Below are positions 1 to 7,122 of a stretch of DNA of 33,180 nt, one piece after another. This DNA is from JAYEIA01 sp964472505. GTDB lineage: Bacteria; Bacteroidota; Bacteroidia; Bacteroidales; JAADGE01. A program made the position numbers and the translations under genes. Under the pieces are notes generated by a model. The model saw nothing but the letters and a program-made list of their open reading frames with translations. It was not told where the DNA came from and did no database searches. The DNA is taken from the NCBI GenBank assembly GCA_964472505.1, contig CAYYQW010000043.1, positions 1 through 33,180 on the forward strand. Reading direction: 5' to 3'. Positions within the stretch are counted from its first letter, which is position 1; each line of letters opens with the position of its first letter.

Positions 1-324
1 GCATTTTGCACCGATACGGCTTACCATGATCCAATTGCAGAAAGCATAAGAAATGTTGATTTGTTGTACCATGAAGCAACATTCAGCGAAACAGATAAAG
101 AATTGGCCGCCAAAACTCAGCACAGTACTTCAGTTGATGCAGCTCGTACGGCAAAAAATGCCGGAGCCGGAAAATTATTAGTCGGGCATATCTCAAATCG
201 CTATCCTGACGCTCAAATTATAGTAGATGAAGCAAAAACAATATTTGAAAATACATTTGAAGCCAAGGACAATTCACAACATATTGTAAAACTTACAAGA
301 GAAGAAAAACATACAAAATTATAG
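1..324 (+). CDS. rnz: Ribonuclease Z, C-terminal part (partial at window edge)
   Basis: This is the last 107 residues of the metallo-beta-lactamase-fold endonuclease that trims the 3' trailer of tRNA precursors. The frame is open from base 1, so the gene begins outside the window. Visible family motifs are FCTDTAY (the Asp after the strand is a zinc ligand), LLYHEATF, HSTSVDAA (the HST loop that supports phosphodiester cleavage) and GHISNRY, whose His is the last metal ligand. The order and spacing match the C-terminal half of the short, bacterial RNase Z form. The stop is TAG at 322-324. The next gene starts 40 bp downstream on the same strand. The family assignment is firm. Confidence 0.93.
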   Translation, partial: AFCTDTAYHDPIAESIRNVDLLYHEATFSETDKELAAKTQHSTSVDAARTAKNAGAGKLLVGHISNRYPDAQIIVDEAKTIFENTFEAKDNSQHIVKLTREEKHTKL

Positions 325-364
325 CTCGAAACTACATACAAATTTCCCGATAAAATATAAGCAC

Positions 365-1186
365 ATGAAAAAGCAAAACCGACGCTTCCCCACCCTTACC
401 GTAATTTTTATTACACTTATCTTTACAACATTTGCCTGTTCCGAAAGTGTTAAATCCAATGCTGAAAATACTAAGCAAGAAATAACATACATATTGGTAT
501 CCAAAGATCCGAATGCTTCGTTTACAAAATGGCTGCAAACATACAGCACAGAAGAAGACAGCATAATTTATACAGACATGTACGCGGCACATTCTAAAGA
601 CTCTTTTGATTATTGGCTGCCAAAAGCCAACGGAATAATTATAGCCGGCGGCGAAGACATAAACCCGGCACTTTACGGACAAGCCGAAGCTATTGAGCGC
701 TGCGGCACCATTGACAAAAAAAGAGACAGTTTGGAATTACTGATGATTGATTATGCCTATAAAAACAAAATTCCTTTGCTGGCAGTTTGCAGAGGGCACC
801 AGTTGCTGAATGTGGCTTTTGGCGGTACACTTATTGTGGACATTCCGGAAGATTTTGGCAGCAAAACAATGCATCGTAACAATGGCAGCACACAGCACAG
901 AGTAACAATAAAAATGAGCAGCCGTTTGTTTGACTATACCCAAACCGAAAATGCCGTTGTTTACAGCAATCATCATCAAGCTGTCAGCCGAACGGCGGAG
1001 GGCTTCACAGTCAGCTCTCATGCCCCTGACGGTATTGCGGAAAGCATTGAATTAACGGACTTTACTAAACATCCTTTTATATTAGGGGTCCAGTGGCATC
1101 CGGAAGCAATGGATTACGAACATTCGCTTTCGAAAAAAATCGGTATAAAATTTTTGAAAGTTATTCGAGAGCAAAAAGCCGATTAA
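365..1186 (+). CDS. Class I glutamine amidotransferase-like peptidase C26 family protein, probable lipoprotein
   Basis: A 273-residue protein of the gamma-glutamyl-gamma-aminobutyrate hydrolase (PuuD-like, peptidase C26) family, which hydrolyses gamma-glutamyl amide bonds. The nucleophile elbow is PLLAVCRGHQ (Cys142), followed by NVAFGGTL. The catalytic His-Glu pair is in VQWHPE (His245, Glu247), and the oxyanion region GIIIAGGEDINP is at about residues 90-101. The N-terminus has a basic start, a hydrophobic stretch and Cys25 (TTFAC), which suggests a lipoprotein. The lipobox is imperfect, with Phe at -2, so an ordinary export signal is possible. An exported C26 enzyme would act on periplasmic gamma-glutamyl compounds, possibly peptidoglycan-derived; that substrate is inference. 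It follows rnz by 40 bp and converges on folD with an 11-bp gap. Confidence 0.82.
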   Translation: MKKQNRRFPTLTVIFITLIFTTFACSESVKSNAENTKQEITYILVSKDPNASFTKWLQTYSTEEDSIIYTDMYAAHSKDSFDYWLPKANGIIIAGGEDINPALYGQAEAIERCGTIDKKRDSLELLMIDYAYKNKIPLLAVCRGHQLLNVAFGGTLIVDIPEDFGSKTMHRNNGSTQHRVTIKMSSRLFDYTQTENAVVYSNHHQAVSRTAEGFTVSSHAPDGIAESIELTDFTKHPFILGVQWHPEAMDYEHSLSKKIGIKFLKVIREQKAD

Positions 1187-1197
1187 TAAAAACTGAA

Positions 1198-2082
1198 TCA
1201 GCTGTATATTTCTTTTTTTGCAGCTTTTAGCGTATTTCCAAGCAAAGACACAATTGTCATGGGTCCCACGCCGCCGGGAACCGGGGTAATGTATAAGCAC
1301 TTTGGCGCAACTTCGTCAAACTTGACATCGCCCTTAAGTTTCCATCCGGATTTTGTTTTATCGGATTTTACTCGACTTATTCCCACATCAATAACCACAG
1401 CACCTTCTTTTACCATATCGGCCGTTACAAACTCGGTTTGTCCCAATGCCACAATGAGGATATCGGCTCGGCGAGTTTCTTCCGCAAGGTTTTTCGTGCG
1501 GCTGTGGCATACCGTAACCGTAGCGTTACCGGGATAAGCTTTTTGCATCATAAGCGAAGCCACGGGCTTGCCCACAATATTACTTCTGCCCAGAACTACA
1601 CAGTGTTTTCCGGAAGTTTCTATCTCATAGCGTTTCAGCATTTCCAAAATGCCGAAAGGTGTTGCCGAGACATAAGTAGGCAAACCAATAGACATTCTTC
1701 CTACATTAACGGGATGAAAACCGTCCACATCTTTTTCAGGCGAAATATTTTCTATAATTTTTTCTTCTGAAATATGTTCAGGAACCGGTAGTTGAACAAT
1801 AAGCCCGTCAATGTCATTATCTGCATTAACCTCGGTAATTTTGCTTATCAACTCAGCTTCGCTGATATTTTCGGAAAATCGAAACAAGCTCGATTTTATA
1901 CCGGCTTGTTTGCAAGCCTTTACTTTATGATTCACATAGGTTTCGCTTGCTCCGTCGGATCCTACTAAAATAGCTGCCAAATGCGGCTGTTTATTACCGC
2001 CTTCAATAAATTGTTTTACTTCTTCGGCAATTTCTTCTTTTATGGTTGCGGATAAAGCTTTGCCATCCAATAATTGATACAT
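1198..2082 (-). CDS. folD: Bifunctional methylenetetrahydrofolate dehydrogenase / methenyltetrahydrofolate cyclohydrolase FolD
   Basis: A cytosolic one-carbon enzyme that interconverts 5,10-methylene-, 5,10-methenyl- and 10-formyl-tetrahydrofolate using NAD(P). At 294 residues it is the normal family length. Seen motifs: GSDGASETYVNHKVKAC with the catalytic Tyr49-x3-Lys53 pair, IVQLPVPEHI, PEKDVDGFHPVNVGR, the dinucleotide-binding VVLGRSNIVGKPVA, and the C-terminal signature TPVPGGVGPMT. The open frame extends upstream to 2136, but I place the start at 2082 (MYQLLDGKAL). Family proteins begin there, and the extra 18 codons run through the iorA terminator hairpin (2106-2140). The gene follows iorA on the same strand but is separated by that terminator. 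I see no clear TAnnTTTG promoter in the short gap. Confidence 0.95.
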   Translation of the reverse strand: MYQLLDGKALSATIKEEIAEEVKQFIEGGNKQPHLAAILVGSDGASETYVNHKVKACKQAGIKSSLFRFSENISEAELISKITEVNADNDIDGLIVQLPVPEHISEEKIIENISPEKDVDGFHPVNVGRMSIGLPTYVSATPFGILEMLKRYEIETSGKHCVVLGRSNIVGKPVASLMMQKAYPGNATVTVCHSRTKNLAEETRRADILIVALGQTEFVTADMVKEGAVVIDVGISRVKSDKTKSGWKLKGDVKFDEVAPKCLYITPVPGGVGPMTIVSLLGNTLKAAKKEIYS

Positions 2083-2105
2083 GATGAAATTTTTATCTGT
2101 TGAAC

Positions 2106-2140
2106 AAAAAATCCGGGCTTGTACTTTGCAATACAAGCCC
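2106..2140 (-). terminator. Rho-independent terminator after iorA
   Basis: On the minus strand a 9-bp perfect stem GGGCTTGTA / TACAAGCCC with an 8-nt loop (2115-2140) is followed within 3 nt by a run of six T (2106-2111). It lies between the iorA stop (2175) and the folD start (2082), so it should end iorA transcription. It also argues against the longer folD start at 2136. Confidence 0.85.
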
Positions 2141-2174
2141 TGTTATTACTTAAACACGCAAGTTTAGAGCTGAT

Positions 2175-3785
2175 CTATTTTTTTGCTGATTTGGCTTTGC
2201 GTTTTGCTCTTACTTTCTTTTCTAAAGTTCTTACACATTCACGCTGCGGAATAATTACGGAAACGCCTTCATATTCCACTTCTTGGCGAATGATATTTAC
2301 AGCCTCTTCATGATTCTTGTTAATGGGGTTAAAGCTTCTGATATGCTCCTCCTCCACGCCTAAGCCAAGGCAAATATCAAACAGTCGTCCTTCGGCATGA
2401 GATTTTTGTCCGCCGGTCATACCGGTCGTTGAGTTATCTGATATAATAACCGTAACCGGGGTTTTATCAATAACACAATCCAATAAACCGGTCATGCCGG
2501 AGTGAGTGAATGTAGAATCTCCAATGAAAGCAACGGTGTGTTTCAATCCGGCATCGGCGGCTCCTTTGGCCATGGTTACGGATGCGCCCATATCCACACA
2601 ACTGTTAATGGCATTAAGCGGCGGCAATGCAGCCAAAGTATAGCATCCGATATCCGAGAAAACTCTTCCGGCGCCTTTGTCGGCCATAACTTCATTAAGG
2701 GCTTTGAAAACATCGGTATGGCCACAGCCGGGACATAATGCCGGCGGCCGGTTAGTTACAATATCCGAAACGCTTTCATCAAATTTTTCTTTAATACCGA
2801 AAGCGTAAGCTACTTCATCGGGGTTTAACTCTCCGGTTCTTAGAACCGTTCCGTCTAATTTACCTCGTATTTTATCGTTGCCGAGTATTCCTCGCAGCTG
2901 TTTTTCGATAAACGGATAGCCGTCTTCAAATATATAAAGTGTTTCGCAGTTGTTGTAGATTTTTTTAACCATATCGGCCGGCAAAGGATATTGGCCCACA
3001 CGCAGAATCGAATACTTCAAATCATCTCCAAATACCTCATCCACATAATTATTGGCAATACCGGCTGCTATAATACCTTTAGACTTGTCGGAGCCTTCGG
3101 TATATTTGTTAAATTCTGACTTCCCTGCTTCGTCCTCAAAAGCGGCTTGCATATTCACTAATTTCGAATAACTTTTGCGTGCTATGGAGGGTAATAACAC
3201 AAACTGCCGCGGGTCTTGGGGCAAGCTTCCTTTATTTTGCTCCTTCTTTGTTTTTAAAGCAATATCTGCTCTGGAATGCGCTATTCGGGTTGTAATTCTG
3301 ATCATTACGGGTATTTTGTATTTTTCGGAAAGTTCAAACCCGTTATATACCATATCATAGGCTTCCTGCTGATTACGCGGCTCCATGATGGGTATCATGG
3401 CAAAATCGCCGTAGAATCTGCTGTCCTGCTCATTCTGAGAAGAGTGCATTGAAGGATCATCGGCTACTACGATAATGAGTCCGCCGTTGGTTCCCGTAAT
3501 GGCTGAATTAACAAATGCATCAGCTGCCACATTTAAGCCCACATGCTTCATGCAGACCATGGTACGCTTACCTGCATACGACATACCGAGTGCGCCTTCC
3601 ATGGCAGTTTTTTCATTGGCTGCCCAGCTGCTGCGAACACCATGCTCGGCAGCTTCTTTGCTGCGCTGTATATATTCCGTAATTTCGGTTGAGGGAGTTC
3701 CGGGATAAGCATAAACGCCCGATAATCCGGCGTCCAAAGCTGCTTGTCCAATGGCTTCGTCTCCCAACAATAACATCTTTTGCAT
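2175..3785 (-). CDS. iorA: Indolepyruvate:ferredoxin oxidoreductase alpha subunit, without C-terminal ferredoxin domain
   Basis: The thiamine-diphosphate subunit of the enzyme that oxidatively decarboxylates aryl-pyruvates (from Trp, Phe, Tyr) to aryl-acetyl-CoA with ferredoxin as electron acceptor. The 536 residues show an N-terminal pyrimidine-binding domain (YPGTPSTEI, 27-35) and the NRPPALCPGCGH motif (351-356). The C-terminal pyrophosphate-binding region has GDSTFTHSG (422-430) and DNSTTGMTGGQ (450-460). The classical archaeal-type IorA carries an eight-cysteine 2[4Fe-4S] domain after this point. Here the protein stops about 75 residues after the TPP motif with a Lys-rich tail and only one further Cys. 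The electron exit must therefore be a separate ferredoxin or other clusters. The partner iorB is at 31166-31750. A good promoter lies just upstream. Confidence 0.9.
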   Translation of the reverse strand: MQKMLLLGDEAIGQAALDAGLSGVYAYPGTPSTEITEYIQRSKEAAEHGVRSSWAANEKTAMEGALGMSYAGKRTMVCMKHVGLNVAADAFVNSAITGTNGGLIIVVADDPSMHSSQNEQDSRFYGDFAMIPIMEPRNQQEAYDMVYNGFELSEKYKIPVMIRITTRIAHSRADIALKTKKEQNKGSLPQDPRQFVLLPSIARKSYSKLVNMQAAFEDEAGKSEFNKYTEGSDKSKGIIAAGIANNYVDEVFGDDLKYSILRVGQYPLPADMVKKIYNNCETLYIFEDGYPFIEKQLRGILGNDKIRGKLDGTVLRTGELNPDEVAYAFGIKEKFDESVSDIVTNRPPALCPGCGHTDVFKALNEVMADKGAGRVFSDIGCYTLAALPPLNAINSCVDMGASVTMAKGAADAGLKHTVAFIGDSTFTHSGMTGLLDCVIDKTPVTVIISDNSTTGMTGGQKSHAEGRLFDICLGLGVEEEHIRSFNPINKNHEEAVNIIRQEVEYEGVSVIIPQRECVRTLEKKVRAKRKAKSAKK

Positions 3786-3820
3786 ATTATTTTGTTTTAA
3801 TATTTTTAGAGTGATTTTCG

Positions 3821-3853
3821 CAAATTTACCAAAAAAATACGTATTTATTCAAA
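3821..3853 (-). promoter_or_regulatory. Bacteroidota-type promoter of iorA
   Basis: Read on the minus strand: TTTTTG with TTG at 3852-3850, a 21-bp spacer, then TAAATTTG (3828-3821), an exact match to the TAnnTTTG -7 box of the Bacteroidota primary sigma factor. The start codon at 3785 is about 35 nt further on. Both boxes and the spacing fit the known consensus (TTG, 17-23 bp, TAnnTTTG). Confidence 0.7.
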
Positions 3854-3965
3854 AAGATACATTTCCGGCATCTGTTTTACAATAGCAAAAATATACGAAT
3901 ATTGATTCTCCATATTTACAAATACCTTAAAACCAATAAAAGCTAAGTAAATTTATACTTCACTC

Positions 3966-4000
3966 ACCGGAAAAATTCCGGTTTGCCCGGAATACCGGAA
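3966..4000. repeat. Overlapping ACCGGAA inverted repeats (possible operator)
   Basis: ACCGGAA AAA TTCCGGT (3966-3982) is a perfect 7-bp inverted repeat around AAA. Its right arm is repeated inverted again as ACCGGAA at 3994-4000, giving a second possible pairing of TTCCGGT (3976-3982) with ACCGGAA across 11 nt. A fourth copy is at 4088-4094. These GC-rich islands stand out from the AT-rich spacer. They could be a binding site for a dimeric regulator or a structured element; neither is shown. Confidence 0.45.
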
Positions 4001-4157
4001 ATAAAAATTTGCATGCTTTACAGTAGAATATATTTCACTCCGGCATGTAATACATATTTTACAAAAAACATGATTTTATATAAAAAAACCGGAATTTTTA
4101 CTTAAATATATTTCATTTATAACAAAATTTCATACATTTACCCAAAATCAATGTACA

Positions 4158-5879
4158 ATGAGGAAAATTCAGCTTACATTTTTAATGGTAACGGTATTTG
4201 TTCTGTCAGGATATTCTCAAGTGGACAAGCTCCCGGAGTTGGAAAAAAAGATTGAGCAACTAAGCGGCGAAGATGAAATTAAAGCCTTGCATATTTTGTC
4301 GGAGGGTTATTTAAACTATGAACCCAACAAATCCGTATTATACGGGGAAATTGCACTGAAGAAAGCTTCTTCTGCAGACATTTCGAATGAGCTGCACACG
4401 GATATTATCAACACACTGGCAGCCGGCTATTATAATGCAGAACGCTACAATAAAGCGCTGGATCTTTACCAAGGGCTTTTAGAATCCCGAAGCGATTCAA
4501 CGATACAAGAAAATGAAACAGCTGCCATAGAATTCAACATGGCCGCGTGCTATAAGCAAATGGGTAAATTTGCCGAAGCAGAAAAATACTACAAACAAAG
4601 TTTGGCCGATGCCCAAAAAGTAAATAATACAGAATACCTTTCGCTGAATTATAAAGCCTTATACGATTTAAAGCGCAAGCGCAGACGATATTTCGAAGCA
4701 GCTGAATATCTGGAACAATATGTAAATATCAAGGAAGCATTATTCAGCAGTTCCGGCACAAACAAAGAACTGATTCTGTACAGCCAAGATGATCTAACAA
4801 AAAAAGAAAAATATCCGGAGCTTTCCGACAGCGAGCAATACACGGAAGAAAAACTGCAAGACTTAAAAGCATTTTTTCAAAAAGAAATAAAAACTCAGGA
4901 GGAAAAACTCTTGGCCGCAGAAACGGCTTTGCAAAACGCACGAAAAGCAACCGACCGAAAAGTAAATACATTGCTGACTTTAAGTACCATCGGTTTTTTT
5001 GCTGCATTAATATGGATTGCTGTAATATACAGAAGGAAACGGATTGCTCGTGACTTATTGGAACTTCAAAAATTTGAAATTGAGAAACAGGCCGAGATGC
5101 TTCGCGAAAAAAACTCAAAACTAAAAGAAAGTATTGATTACGCCCGAAAGATACAAGATTCGATTTTGATGCCTCAAGATGAGCTTTTGAAATATTTACC
5201 GGAAGCATTCATATATTATCAGCCGAAAGATATTGTGAGCGGTGATTTTTATTGGTTCTCAAAAGTAGATGACGAACTGGTACTTGCGGCCATAGATTGT
5301 ACGGGACACGGAATTCCCGGTGCTTTTATGAGCATGATTGGTTTTACCTTGCTAAATGAAATTGTGAATGAAAAAAGAATCACTAAACCGGATAATATCT
5401 TAAAGCATTTGCACCTCGGAGTGTTAGCAGCCTTACAACAAACAGAAAACACCAAAGCTGCCGATAACGGCATGGACATGTCATTATGCACCATAAACCC
5501 GCGCATTAAACGCTTTAGGTTTGCCGGCGCAAAAAATCATTTGTATGTCATGCAGGGAAATAAGCTTAAAGTACTCAAAGCTAATCATCATTCTGTTGGC
5601 GGGCGTCCTTTGCGAATGGATGCCGAAGTGGAGTTTTCCTCTTACGATTTTATGTATGATGACCAAACCAGTATATACATGATGTCCGACGGGTATATTG
5701 ACCAATTTGGCGGCAAAGAAAACCGAAAGTTTAATTCGGACCGATTTAAGGAAATGCTGATGGAAAACCGTTCACTTCCCATGCCCAAACAAAAAGAAAT
5801 TATGCAACAACGCTTTGACGAATGGCGAGGCGACAAAGAGCAGGTAGATGATATATTGGTAATGGGTGTAAAACTGTAA
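4158..5879 (+). CDS. TPR, membrane-anchored SpoIIE/PP2C-type serine/threonine phosphatase (SiaA-like role)
   Basis: A 573-residue signalling phosphatase. An N-terminal signal-like segment (1-20) precedes a helical TPR-type sensor region (about 40-190, e.g. AAIEFNMAACYKQMGKFAEA). A coiled coil (230-268), one membrane span (about 270-291) and a second coiled coil (293-335) lead into the catalytic SpoIIE domain (336-573). The PP2C-type metal-binding acidic residues are present: SGDFYWF (Asp363), AAIDCTGHG (Asp380), GMDMSLC (Asp440), MSDGYIDQFGG (Asp511) and VDDILVMG (564/565). The sensor part should be periplasmic and the phosphatase cytoplasmic. It converges on the SiaC/SiaB-like operon with a 6-bp gap. 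By analogy with Pseudomonas SiaA, its likely substrates are the three neighbouring DUF1987 proteins; this is inference. Confidence 0.87.
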   Translation: MRKIQLTFLMVTVFVLSGYSQVDKLPELEKKIEQLSGEDEIKALHILSEGYLNYEPNKSVLYGEIALKKASSADISNELHTDIINTLAAGYYNAERYNKALDLYQGLLESRSDSTIQENETAAIEFNMAACYKQMGKFAEAEKYYKQSLADAQKVNNTEYLSLNYKALYDLKRKRRRYFEAAEYLEQYVNIKEALFSSSGTNKELILYSQDDLTKKEKYPELSDSEQYTEEKLQDLKAFFQKEIKTQEEKLLAAETALQNARKATDRKVNTLLTLSTIGFFAALIWIAVIYRRKRIARDLLELQKFEIEKQAEMLREKNSKLKESIDYARKIQDSILMPQDELLKYLPEAFIYYQPKDIVSGDFYWFSKVDDELVLAAIDCTGHGIPGAFMSMIGFTLLNEIVNEKRITKPDNILKHLHLGVLAALQQTENTKAADNGMDMSLCTINPRIKRFRFAGAKNHLYVMQGNKLKVLKANHHSVGGRPLRMDAEVEFSSYDFMYDDQTSIYMMSDGYIDQFGGKENRKFNSDRFKEMLMENRSLPMPKQKEIMQQRFDEWRGDKEQVDDILVMGVKL

Positions 5880-5885
5880 AATCAA

Positions 5886-6281
5886 TCAGACAGCAAATTT
5901 TTTATCGGTTGGTTTGAGTTCGAAGGGCAGATATGATATACTTTTGAGCTCTTCTCCCCGTTCTTTCATTATTTCATCTTCTTCATAGTATTCCCAGACT
6001 ACTTTTACTTTAGCTCCTTTTTCCTGAATTTCCTCCAATTCTACAATCAGGCGTGTAAGCATGCGTGCCGTTGATGAGTTATAGTAGTCCAATCTGAAGT
6101 GAAATTCTGTATTCTCGTTTGGTTTATCCACATAGTTTTGAACCCAATCAAGAATCGGTTCGAAGAATTTATTACCATCTTCCGGGAGCACCCGCCCATA
6201 AATCATAAACTCGTCATTCTCGGGATCTAAAATAACGCCGGGTAAATCTTCTTCGGGTTGTAATATAAACTTTTTTAACAT
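5886..6281 (-). CDS. SiaC-like DUF1987 regulatory phosphoprotein, paralogue 1
   Basis: A 131-residue cytoplasmic protein of the DUF1987/SiaC family. Typical features are the N-terminal ILDPENDEFMIYGRVLPEDG strand-turn region, the FEPILDWV helix, the LDYYNSSTARML motif and the C-terminal acidic KGAKVKVVWEYYEEDE region ending in PFELKP. The phosphorylatable site of Pseudomonas SiaC lies in the matching loop. Here Ser69 after Asn68 is the best candidate, with Ser70 and Thr71 next to it. It is the last gene of a four-gene minus-strand operon, 25 bp after paralogue 2. SiaC proteins act when unphosphorylated by binding an output partner; that partner is not encoded in this window. Confidence 0.83.
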   Translation of the reverse strand: MLKKFILQPEEDLPGVILDPENDEFMIYGRVLPEDGNKFFEPILDWVQNYVDKPNENTEFHFRLDYYNSSTARMLTRLIVELEEIQEKGAKVKVVWEYYEEDEIMKERGEELKSISYLPFELKPTDKKFAV

Positions 6282-6306
6282 ATATATTGCTTATATATTC
6301 TTTTTA

Positions 6307-6693
6307 TTAATCACGATTTTTATACGATTTTAATTCAAAAGGAACCGACACAATATCCTGAAAGTCCGTTCCGTTTTCCATCATAACCTCATCTGTCTCT
6401 TCGTAGAGCCAAGTTATTTTAACTACTTTACCGTCTTTACCTATCATATCAAAAACATTGATAATACTTACCAGTTTTCGTACCGAAGCGGAATTATAAT
6501 ATTCCAGATTAATCTCAAGATGTGTTTCCGGATTGGGCGATTGACGATAACGCCGCAAATACTTAATGATAGGGTCATAGAATTCTTTGGCATCCTCGGG
6601 TAAGGATTTTCCGAATATCCTGAAAGTATTTTCAGTGGGCTTAAAAATTATCCCGGGTGTGTCACTTTTTGGTGCTAATACTAAGTCTGTCAT
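6307..6693 (-). CDS. SiaC-like DUF1987 regulatory phosphoprotein, paralogue 2
   Basis: A 128-residue paralogue of its two neighbours, with the same order of elements: FRIFGKSLPEDA, FYDPIIKYLRRY, LEYYNSASVRKL, VVKITWLYEETDE and a C-terminal VPFELKSY. The presumed acceptor loop reads Asn67-Ser68-Ala69-Ser70. The first Ser is kept, but the second position is Ala, unlike the other two copies. The linker helix carries more basic residues (LRRYRQSP). It sits 29 bp after paralogue 3 and 25 bp before paralogue 1 in the same operon. A separate partner or a different phosphorylation behaviour is possible but not shown. Confidence 0.82.
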   Translation of the reverse strand: MTDLVLAPKSDTPGIIFKPTENTFRIFGKSLPEDAKEFYDPIIKYLRRYRQSPNPETHLEINLEYYNSASVRKLVSIINVFDMIGKDGKVVKITWLYEETDEVMMENGTDFQDIVSVPFELKSYKNRD

Positions 6694-6722
6694 ACAAAAA
6701 GATATATCAAATTATTGAAAAA

Positions 6723-7118
6723 TTAAACATCAAAATCCTCGCCGGGGTATTCTTCGATATCAAATTCTATTTTACTTACGGCAGCAATTTCTTCCCCGCG
6801 TTCTCGCGACATATCATCGCCATCTTCATAAAGCCATTTTATTTGAACCTCTTTCCCGGCTTTTTGAATATCTTCCAACAAGATTATCAGTTTCATAACC
6901 TGCCTGGCAGAAGATGAATTAAAGTATTCTAAATCAAATTCAAACTGAGTTTGATCATTGGGGTTTTCAATATATTTTTCAAGCCAATTATAAACCGGCA
7001 TATAAAATCTACCGGGATCTTCTACAAGCGAACGTCCGGCAATTCGGAAGGTGTTTTCATCTTTATTAAGAGTAACTTCCGGGCTTACTTTTGTTTTTTC
7101 AATAAAAAGGGGATCCAT
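6723..7118 (-). CDS. SiaC-like DUF1987 regulatory phosphoprotein, paralogue 3
   Basis: A 131-residue DUF1987 protein, the first of the three SiaC-like genes to be transcribed. Seen elements: ENTFRIAGRSLVEDPGRF, PVYNWLEKYIENP, LEYFNSSSARQVM and VQIKWLYEDGDDMSRERGEE, with an acidic C-terminal tail (EEYPGEDFDV). The acceptor loop is Asn67-Ser68-Ser69-Ser70. Its start lies only 4 bp beyond the end of the SiaB-like gene, which implies co-transcription and probably translational coupling with the kinase. That makes it the most likely cognate substrate. The fold resembles STAS-type anti-anti-sigma proteins in logic (a Ser/Thr-phosphorylated partner-switching protein), but it is a distinct family. 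Confidence 0.83.
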   Translation of the reverse strand: MDPLFIEKTKVSPEVTLNKDENTFRIAGRSLVEDPGRFYMPVYNWLEKYIENPNDQTQFEFDLEYFNSSSARQVMKLIILLEDIQKAGKEVQIKWLYEDGDDMSRERGEEIAAVSKIEFDIEEYPGEDFDV

Positions 7119-7122
7119 AGAA

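Larger units (their letters stand above)
3786..4157. other. Divergent intergenic region (372 bp) between iorA and the SpoIIE-type phosphatase gene
   Basis: This AT-rich gap has no convincing open reading frame or RNA gene. It holds the iorA promoter (3821-3853) and a group of GC-rich ACCGGAA/TTCCGGT elements (3966-4000, plus one at 4088-4094). A weak TACATTTA (4133-4140) lies 17 bp before the phosphatase start codon and could be a degenerate -7 box. Nothing else is recognisable. Confidence 0.7.

Noticed and set aside
2083..2136. Longer folD start at 2136
   Set aside because: The extra 18 codons would pass through the iorA terminator hairpin and do not resemble FolD N-termini.
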